Shown: piece by piece, positions 7,061 through 11,155 of the stretch | Numbering within the stretch: position 1 is the stretch's first letter | Layout of the letters: each line of letters begins with the position of its first letter | Origin: an uncultured Sutterella sp. | GTDB lineage: Bacteria; Pseudomonadota; Gammaproteobacteria; Burkholderiales; Burkholderiaceae_F | Assembly: GCA_905206365.1 (NCBI GenBank) | Contig: CAJLHF010000054.1 | Span: 1 to 11,155 of the forward strand | DNA length: 11,155 nucleotides | Reading direction: 5' to 3' | Translations under genes and position numbers: made by a program | Notes under the pieces: generated by a model | Told to the model about the DNA's origin: nothing | Seen by the model: the letters and a program-made list of their open reading frames with translations, nothing else | The model's database searches: none

Positions 7061-7645
7061 TTACGGACGCTTCGTCAAAATTTCGTCGATGAGGCCGTAT
7101 TCGAGCGCTTCTTGGGCCGACATGAAGTTGTCGCGGTCCGTGTCGCGCACGAGATCTTCGTAGCTCTTGCCGGTGAATTCGGCCATGAGTTCGTTCATCT
7201 GGCGCTTGATCAGAAGCAGCTGGCGGGCGCGGATTTCCACGTCGCTCGCCTGGCCTTCGGCGCCGCCGAGCGGCTGGTGAATCATGATGCGCGAATGCGG
7301 CAGCGCGTAACGCTTGCCCTTTTCGCCCGCCGCGAGGAGGAACGCCCCCATCGAAGCGGCCATCCCGAGGCAAATCGTATTGACCTTGGGACGAATGAAG
7401 CGCATCGTGTCGAAAATCGCCATCCCCGCGGACACCGAACCGCCGGGGCTGTTGATGTAGAGCGAGATGTCCTTGTCGGGATCTTCGCTTTCGAGGAAAA
7501 GGAGCTGCGCGACGATGAGCGACGCCGACTGATCGTTCACGTCCGTGTTGAGAAAGACGATGCGGTCGCGCAGAAGGCGCGAGTAAATGTCGAAGCTGCG
7601 TTCGCCGCGGCCGGAATTTTCAATAACGATGGGTACGAGTGACAT
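7061..7645 (-). CDS. clpP: ClpP, serine protease subunit of ClpXP
   Basis: 194 aa starting MSLVPIV; family proteins are about 195-205 aa. It forms the tetradecameric proteolytic chamber for ClpX. The catalytic triad is visible: S98 in GMAASMGA, H123 in IMIHQPLGG and D172 near the C terminus. The oxyanion strand motif NSPGGSV is at 65-71. The ATG at 7645 has AGAGGT five nt upstream. The frame stays open upstream to about 7930, but that extension lacks any ClpP-like sequence and has no better ribosome site, so I reject it. It is first in a clpP-clpX operon, with a 388-nt gap from tig. Confidence 0.98.
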   Translation of the reverse strand: MSLVPIVIENSGRGERSFDIYSRLLRDRIVFLNTDVNDQSASLIVAQLLFLESEDPDKDISLYINSPGGSVSAGMAIFDTMRFIRPKVNTICLGMAASMGAFLLAAGEKGKRYALPHSRIMIHQPLGGAEGQASDVEIRARQLLLIKRQMNELMAEFTGKSYEDLVRDTDRDNFMSAQEALEYGLIDEILTKRP

Positions 7646-7843
7646 CGCGACCTCTGTTGTTTCTTGGGGGGTGTGCGACACGAGCTTTGAAAGCTCGGTT
7701 TCGCTCCTCGTTTGTTCGGAAAAGGCGCCGTGCGTCCGCCCGAGGGCGGTTCGGCGCGCAAAAGTGCGTCCATTATCGCGGAGAATTCGATCCTCTGCTC
7801 GGTCGGGCGCCCGGCTTCGACGCGATCGGTCCGAATACGGGAA

Positions 7844-7869
7844 GAATGCGGCACGATCGTGCGTTTCAA
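7844..7869 (-). promoter_or_regulatory. Possible sigma-32 promoter for clpPX
   Basis: On the minus strand TTGAAA (7869-7864), a 12-nt spacer and CCGCATTC (7851-7844). The hexamer is perfect, but the -10 deviates from CCCCATNT and the spacing is short. The spacer contains the palindrome GCACGATCGTGC. clpP is heat-shock controlled in E. coli, which makes the location reasonable. Confidence 0.3.
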
Positions 7870-7915
7870 ATGGGGCCGCACGCACTTCGTCATCCGCGCG
7901 ATCTCGAAACGACAA

Positions 7916-7947
7916 AGGAGAGGTCCCCACGGAGGGAAGCCTCTCCT
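7916..7947 (-). terminator. Probable terminator of tig
   Basis: On the minus strand AGGAGAGG pairs with CCTCTCCT (8 bp) across a 16-nt loop that has an inner TCCC/GGGA. It is followed by TTGTCGTTTCG, a weak U-rich tail. It is 87 nt past the tig stop. Confidence 0.45.
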
Positions 7948-8033
7948 CTTCATTCCGAATCTTCGGGTCCGGGCGAACCCTCGCCCGAAGTCGGCAGGCG
8001 CACCCCGCCCGGAAGCGGGGGCGTCGGAGAACC

Positions 8034-9365
8034 TTAGAACTGGCTCTTCATCACGTCTTCGAACGCAACCTTCTTCGTTTCGGTCTTGGCGTGAGAGAGA
8101 ACCCAGTCAACGAGCTTCTCTTCGAAGATCTGCGCGCTGAAGTTCTGGCGGGCGTTGGCGTTCTTCAGGGCGAAGTCGACGAATTCGGCCGGGTTTTCGT
8201 AGGAAACGGCGAAAAGTTCGGCGCGAGCCTTGATTTCTTCGTCCGTCACTTCGAACTTGGCTTCTTCCTGGACCTTTTCCGCGAAGAGCGAGAGGCGGAT
8301 GCGACGTTCGGCCTGTTCCTTGAAGAGGTCGGCGGGCGGGAGGCTCTTCATCTTCTTGACGTCGAGACCGCGGGCTTCGAGGTCGCGCAGGCTCTGCTGC
8401 AGGAGGTTCTGTTCTTCGTTGGCGACGAGGTCGGCGGGCAGACGGAAGGTGAGGAGCTTCGCGACGGCTTCCATCACGCGGGCCTTCGTTTCCATTTCGA
8501 CGCGCGTCGAGACTTCGCGGGTAAGGTTCGTCTTGATTTCGGCACGCAGAGCTTCGACACCGCCTTCGACGCCGAGGGACTTCGCGAATTCTTCGTCAAC
8601 TTCGGGGTACTTCGGTTCGGCGACTTCGGTCACCTTGACTTCGAATTCAGCGGTCTTGCCGTTGAGGCTCTGGAGACCGTAATTTTCCGGGAAGGTGAGC
8701 GGGAAGGTCTTTTCTTCGCCGGCCTTCATGCCCTTGACGGCTTCTTCGAATTCGGGGAGCATGCGGCCTTCGCCGAGCACGAAAACGTGGCCTTCGGCCG
8801 TACCGCCCTGGAAAGCGGTGCCGTCGATCTTGCCGACGAAGTTGAGCGTGATGCGGTCTTCGTCCTGAGCGGCGCGATCGCAGGCGGTATATTCGGCGCG
8901 CTGCTTGATCATCGTCTTGATCGTGGCATCGACGGATTCGTCCGTCACTTCGCATTCGAACTTGGTGAGTTCAACCTGCGAGAGGTCGGGCAGTTCGACT
9001 TCGGGGAAGACTTCGAACGTGGCGACGAAGTGCATTTCGTTCTGGTCGTTTTCCGTGCCGGGCTTGACGTTGATGCGGGGAGCGCCGGCCACCTTGAGAC
9101 CGGATTCGCGGGAAGCGTCGACCCAGGCCTGGGAGACGAGCTCGTTGACGGCTTCGTCAAAAGCCTGCATGCCGTACATGGCACGAACCTGCTTCATCGG
9201 AACATGGCCCTTGCGGAAGCCCGGCATGCGGACGTTCTTGGCCTGCTTCACAAGCTTGCGTTCGGCGAGTTCGTTGGCGGCGGAGGTCGCAATCGTGAAT
9301 TCGAGGGTACGCTCGAGGGGATTGACTTCGACCTGTTCGACGGCCTGTTCATTCGTTTCAGTCAT
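8034..9365 (-). CDS. tig: Trigger factor, ribosome-associated chaperone and prolyl isomerase
   Basis: 443 aa, usual length about 430-450. Trigger factor binds ribosomal protein L23 at the exit tunnel and shields nascent chains. The N-terminal ribosome-binding domain (1-120) has the GFRKGHVP signature at 49-56. The FKBP-type prolyl isomerase domain is about 160-248 (FVGKIDG, GTAEGHVFVLGEGRMLPEFE, FPENYG). The helical C-terminal cradle with its substrate arms spans about 255-435. The ATG at 9365 fits the family N terminus. Only GAAGAA serves as a weak ribosome site, close to a T-run. It is the first gene of the minus-strand chaperone/protease block; its leader contains two terminator-like hairpins, listed separately. 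Confidence 0.98.
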   Translation of the reverse strand: MTETNEQAVEQVEVNPLERTLEFTIATSAANELAERKLVKQAKNVRMPGFRKGHVPMKQVRAMYGMQAFDEAVNELVSQAWVDASRESGLKVAGAPRINVKPGTENDQNEMHFVATFEVFPEVELPDLSQVELTKFECEVTDESVDATIKTMIKQRAEYTACDRAAQDEDRITLNFVGKIDGTAFQGGTAEGHVFVLGEGRMLPEFEEAVKGMKAGEEKTFPLTFPENYGLQSLNGKTAEFEVKVTEVAEPKYPEVDEEFAKSLGVEGGVEALRAEIKTNLTREVSTRVEMETKARVMEAVAKLLTFRLPADLVANEEQNLLQQSLRDLEARGLDVKKMKSLPPADLFKEQAERRIRLSLFAEKVQEEAKFEVTDEEIKARAELFAVSYENPAEFVDFALKNANARQNFSAQIFEEKLVDWVLSHAKTETKKVAFEDVMKSQF

Positions 9366-9379
9366 CGCTATTTCTTCGC

Positions 9380-9406
9380 AAAAAGATCCTGGCCGGTCGG
9401 CCGGAT
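9380..9406 (-). terminator. Second terminator-like hairpin in the tig leader
   Basis: On the minus strand ATCCGGCC pairs with GGCCAGGAT (8 pairs, one bulged A, loop GACC, 9386-9406), followed by C and TTTTT (9384-9380). It ends 15 nt before the tig ATG, so it could stop transcription or mask the ribosome site. Confidence 0.45.
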
Positions 9407-9416
9407 GCGTGATGGG

Positions 9417-9450
9417 AAAAAGTCCGCCGACACCACCCTGGCGTCCGGCG
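9417..9450 (-). terminator. First terminator-like hairpin (possible attenuator) in the tig leader
   Basis: On the minus strand CGCCG, a bulged G and ACGCC pair with GGTGTCGGCG around loop AGGGT (10 pairs, one G-U, 9425-9450). GGAC and TTTTT follow on the way to the T-run at 9421-9417. Just upstream, CCGG-ATTCTCG-CCGG could form an alternative stem using part of the same left arm. Confidence 0.5.
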
Positions 9451-9568
9451 AGAATCCGGTAGTTCCGCCCGGCTTTCGCCCGAGGCGGGCGCCGACGCTC
9501 CGAAAAGCGTCGCGCGAGTTCGTCCGCCCGAAACCCGCACGCGGGCGGCAGACGAATCGAAGCTTTGC

Positions 9569-9574
9569 ATTATA
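9569..9574 (-). promoter_or_regulatory. Probable -10 element of the tig promoter
   Basis: A perfect TATAAT on the minus strand (9574-9569). No good -35 lies 16-18 nt upstream. If used, it gives a 5' UTR of about 195 nt containing both hairpins. Confidence 0.5.
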
Positions 9575-9737
9575 ACGGAGTCCTCCCGCCACTGCATTTC
9601 AGGGCCTCGTTCCGAGGGCCGACGGTCCCGACGGAAATCAGGAAGTTGCGTGCGTTTTCCCGTCTTTGCCCGCACGGCAGTCTCTTCGAAGAAAACGTCC
9701 CGCGTTCCATCGGTAACACTTCCCGAGTCCGCAACGT

Positions 9738-9766
9738 ATGACAAGGGGGCGGCCCCTTGGTAAACT
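9738..9766 (+). promoter_or_regulatory. Probable sigma-70 promoter of the lipoprotein gene
   Basis: ATGACA (9738-9743), a 17-nt spacer and TAAACT (9761-9766). The spacer holds an inverted repeat AAGGGG-GCGG-CCCCTT, which could be an operator or chance. The leader is about 80 nt. Confidence 0.45.
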
Positions 9767-9853
9767 GCATTCCCCCGATGCGATGCAATCGATTTTGCGT
9801 CGCGTCGATCCCGACTACACGCTCCCGAATCACGACTCGGCTTCTGTTTTTCC

Positions 9854-10417
9854 ATGACGCCTCATTGCATCCGCACGGGGAATTGCGCCCGTCTTCTCGT
9901 TGCCGCCCTTTTCATCGGAACCCTTGCGGGCTGCGCCGTTCCTCCGCCCGCCCCCGAAACCGAGCAACCCGCCGTCGTTGAGGCCGACCCCGTCGTCGAC
10001 GAGCAGGAGCACCGCGCCCTCGACGCGCTCTCGGACCGTTTCGAGGTCGTGGGCGTTCGGATGCGCGCCATTTGTGTCTCGCCCGAAAACCGGGCCTACT
10101 ACAACAAAACCGCCTGCCTTCCCTCGGGTATCACCGAGGCAATGCTCAAGGACACAAGTCGCATCACGAAAGCTCAAAAGCGCGCGGCCGAACAGGTCTT
10201 CAACGCCACTCACACCCTTAACGAAGAAACGCGCGACCTCATGCTCAAGTCCGGGATTCCGAGCTACATGGACGAGGCGATCGAGTCGCGCCGCACGATC
10301 GATCCTGCCGTCAAAGATCTCCAGAACCGACTGCTCTCGGGAAAAATCACCTGGGGCGAGTACAACCGCGAACGTCGCGACCTTGCGGTCCGCAGTGCCG
10401 AGAGTCATCACGAATAA
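9854..10417 (+). CDS. Uncharacterised small lipoprotein
   Basis: 187 aa; I do not recognise the family. The N terminus is a lipoprotein signal: Arg13, a hydrophobic run at 14-25 and lipobox LAGC with C27, so the mature protein should be lipidated. The +2 residue is Ala, which in E. coli rules favours outer-membrane sorting. A linker rich in Pro, Glu and Val (28-50) precedes a charged, mostly helical domain (about 51-180). C74 and C88 in the mature part could form a disulphide bond in the periplasm. No catalytic motif is evident. The ATG lacks a clear Shine-Dalgarno (TTCTGTTTTTCC precedes it), but no other in-frame start fits the signal peptide. It is transcribed divergently from tig and lies 68 nt before tRNA-Leu. 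A coding role is well supported; its function is not. Confidence 0.8.
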   Translation: MTPHCIRTGNCARLLVAALFIGTLAGCAVPPPAPETEQPAVVEADPVVDEQEHRALDALSDRFEVVGVRMRAICVSPENRAYYNKTACLPSGITEAMLKDTSRITKAQKRAAEQVFNATHTLNEETRDLMLKSGIPSYMDEAIESRRTIDPAVKDLQNRLLSGKITWGEYNRERRDLAVRSAESHHE

Positions 10418-10465
10418 TTCCTCTCTCACACCCGACGGGAGGAAACGCGGCGGCGCCGAATCCGC

Positions 10466-10471
10466 TAGAAT
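10466..10471 (+). promoter_or_regulatory. Probable -10 element for tRNA-Leu
   Basis: TAGAAT, five of six consensus bases, ends 14 nt upstream of the mature tRNA. No convincing -35 at 16-18 nt spacing. Read-through from the lipoprotein gene is the alternative. Confidence 0.4.
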
Positions 10472-10485
10472 TGTCCTTCTCCCGT

Positions 10486-10570
10486 GCGGGAGTGGCGAAA
10501 TTGGTAGACGCACCAGGTTTAGGTCCTGACGCCTTCAGGCGTGCCGGTTCGAGTCCGGCCTTCCGCACCA
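10486..10570 (+). tRNA. tRNA-Leu(UAG)
   Basis: 85 nt with an encoded CCA. The acceptor stem is GCGGGAG/CTTCCGC (one G-U), the anticodon loop TTTAGGT gives UAG (Leu), and there is a long class-II variable arm (GACGCCTTCAGGCGT). The T arm is GCCGG/CCGGC with loop TTCGAGT. No intrinsic terminator is evident directly after it, which suggests the native downstream sequence may have been displaced. Confidence 0.95.
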
Positions 10571-10627
10571 CAATACAACATCTACCTTTAGCGAACTCCG
10601 GCAACCACCGGATGTGGTACGCCTTGA

Positions 10628-10972
10628 TGGTCGGCGGCCACTTCTAGTTACTGCCCGGTTGCTACATGCAGGAAGTGCGGTTCGCCTAACAAGTTCAATC
10701 CTGCCGTGCGGCCGGGGACTACAGAAGAAATTAACGTAGAACGTCCGCCGCTTTCTCTAGCACCCGAAAGCGTTTCGAATTACCATGGGCGCGTGGATTT
10801 GGTAGCCGAGCCAGGCACTAACGGTTGGGACGAAGCCGCTGGGATGGGGGCGCCAAATTCATTGAGAAGCTCGACTGATCCAGGCTCTGTAGTCCCGTCA
10901 CACCTGGCTGTCGGGCTTTTCTTTGGCCCGTTGGAAACGCCGCCTCAACGAAAGAAGAAATTTCCGATTTGA
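10628..10972 (+). pseudogene. Possible decayed 3' end of a tnpB-type gene
   Basis: The frame is open for 115 codons with no credible start; the first plausible one, GTG at 10706, has no ribosome site. The translation begins with a Cys-rich patch (YCPVATCRKCGS, CxxC at about 10660-10690), recalling the zinc ribbon near the C terminus of TnpB. A low-complexity tail with PGTTEEIN and EPGTNG resembles the poorly conserved tails I associate with TnpB proteins, but this is pattern memory, not an alignment. The typical TnpB sequence DxNAAxNI is missing. The resemblance of the right-edge hairpin to an IS200/IS605 end supports the idea. It could equally be a chance open frame in non-coding DNA. Confidence 0.35.
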
Positions 10973-10989
10973 CCGAAACTTAAGGTCGC

Positions 10990-11029
10990 AAAAAAAGCCT
11001 CGTCATCGCATCGGATGATCGAGGCTTTT
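10990..11029. terminator. Bidirectional intrinsic terminator
   Basis: AAAAGCCTCG plus TCATC (10993-11007) pair with GATGA and CGAGGCTTTT (11014-11029), 15 pairs with one bulged T and loop GCATCG. Plus-strand transcripts get TTTT; minus-strand transcripts get TTTTTTT, so it is stronger for a minus-strand gene coming from right of the window. Confidence 0.8.
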
Positions 11030-11035
11030 ATGTTT

Positions 11036-11155
11036 CGTCGAAGCCCGGACGGAAGACGACGCCTCCGTAGTTTTGAGCTCGGGGCTTCGACGGATGCGCG
11101 GCGTCTTACCCGACGTGCCGTAAAGCCCCGCCGTTCACGGCGGGGATATAAGGCA
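11036..11155 (+). mobile_element. Structured IS200/IS605 (TnpB)-like right end, possible omega-RNA 3' part
   Basis: Successive inverted repeats: an 11-bp perfect stem CGTCGAAGCCC/GGGCTTCGACG (11036-11092) enclosing ACGGA/TCCGT; then CGGCGTC/GACGTGCCG (about 11101-11122); then a perfect 8-bp stem CCCCGCCG-TTCA-CGGCGGGG (11129-11148) followed by ATATAAGGCA. The final hairpin and tail resemble ends of proteobacterial TnpB-type elements as I remember them. The terminator at 10990-11029 lies between this and the possible tnpB remnant, which is odd for one transcript, so the two may not belong together. It could instead be the left end of a minus-strand element. Confidence 0.4.

Larger units (their letters stand above)
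7646..8033 (-). other. tig-clpP intergenic region (388 nt)
   Basis: No protein gene is supported here. It holds the tig terminator-like hairpin (7916-7947), a possible heat-shock promoter (7844-7869), a GATAAT hexamer on the minus strand (7777-7772) without a good -35, and a 17-nt inverted repeat CGAGCTTTGAAAGCTCG at 7681-7697 in the clpP leader. Any clpP 5' UTR from these candidates would be roughly 120-200 nt. Confidence 0.5.
9366..9853. other. Divergent intergenic region between tig and the lipoprotein gene (488 nt)
   Basis: No protein gene is supported here. The left half (9366-9574) is the GC-rich, structured tig leader read on the minus strand. The right half (9738-9853) has a plus-strand promoter and leader for the lipoprotein gene. 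Between about 9590 and 9735 I see only short inverted repeats, for example GTGCG/CGCAC around 9650-9675, with no clear role. Confidence 0.5.
10571..11155. other. Gene-poor region after tRNA-Leu (585 nt), probable element debris
   Basis: No intact conserved gene is seen. 10571-10627 holds only a short hairpin (ACCAC/GTGGT). An open frame at 10628-10972, a bidirectional terminator and a hairpin-rich stretch to the window end are listed separately. Base composition is more mixed than in the neighbouring genes (for example CTAG-containing stretches), which fits acquired or decaying DNA. Confidence 0.5.

Noticed and set aside
7681..7697. 17-nt perfect inverted repeat as a clpP terminator or sigma-32 box
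   Set aside because: No T-run follows, and its TTTGAAA lies on the wrong strand for clpP. It is kept only as a leader hairpin.
7646..7930. N-terminal extension of clpP to an upstream start
   Set aside because: The extension is Arg- and Ala-rich with no ClpP similarity. The start at 7645 has a good ribosome site and fits the family N terminus.
7587..9575. 662-codon open frame on the plus strand opposite tig and the tig-clpP gap
   Set aside because: It overlaps supported minus-strand genes across unrelated regions and has no domain.
9570..9833. Small minus-strand open frame upstream of tig
   Set aside because: It has no ribosome site or recognisable sequence and overlaps the tig -10 and the lipoprotein promoter.
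9830..10513. 227-codon open frame on the minus strand opposite the lipoprotein gene
   Set aside because: The plus-strand frame has a signal peptide and lipobox with a coherent mature domain. The minus frame has none and runs into tRNA-Leu.
10571..10980. 6S RNA, tmRNA, RNase P RNA or SRP RNA after tRNA-Leu
   Set aside because: I looked for the conserved core motifs of each and found none.
1..11155. CRISPR array, toxin-antitoxin, phage-defence or retron-like system
   Set aside because: There are no direct-repeat arrays, no reverse transcriptase and no defence-type domains. All large genes are core quality-control proteins.

Overview
This is an ordinary chromosomal housekeeping segment from a GC-rich betaproteobacterium. 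Protein families, the tig-clpP-clpX-lon-ppiD gene order, and the Val/Asp and Leu tRNA genes all fit Burkholderiales. Sutterellaceae is my guess, not a proven placement. It is the protein-quality-control neighbourhood known from Proteobacteria: trigger factor, ClpP, ClpX, Lon and PpiD, all on the minus strand. Together they cover nascent-chain folding at the ribosome, ATP-dependent proteolysis in the cytosol, and chaperoning of exported proteins at the periplasmic face of the inner membrane.

Layout from left to right. Positions 1-52 are the end of an IS200/IS605-type (TnpB-associated) element whose last bases supply the stop codon of ppiD (49-1950, minus). Next is a tRNA cluster on the minus strand: three identical tRNA-Asp(GUC) genes at 2087-2163, 2273-2349 and 2551-2627, then tRNA-Val(UAC) at 2733-2808. 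Two of the Asp genes have perfect TTGACA/TATAAT promoters, and intrinsic terminators lie between transcription units. In E. coli hupB lies between lon and ppiD; here only tRNAs do. Then come lon (3070-5541, TTG start, textbook sigma-32 promoter), clpX (5734-7041), clpP (7061-7645) and tig (8034-9365). The tig gene has a leader of about 200 nt with two terminator-like hairpins in tandem. On the plus strand follow a small uncharacterised lipoprotein gene (9854-10417) and tRNA-Leu(UAG) (10486-10570).

The last 585 bases differ in character. They hold an open frame that could be a decayed tnpB tail, a strong bidirectional terminator (10990-11029), and a run of hairpins ending at 11148 in a perfect 8-bp stem that resembles the terminal hairpin of IS200/IS605/TnpB elements. 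The conserved block is therefore probably bracketed by two TnpB-type element ends of different sequence. No transposase domain is visible inside the window.

I found no convincing undescribed multi-gene system. The observations most worth following are the element end fused to ppiD, the possible omega-RNA-like right edge, the tandem terminators in front of tig, and the heat-shock promoter of lon. All promoters, terminators and RNA structures were read by eye and have no computed energies.
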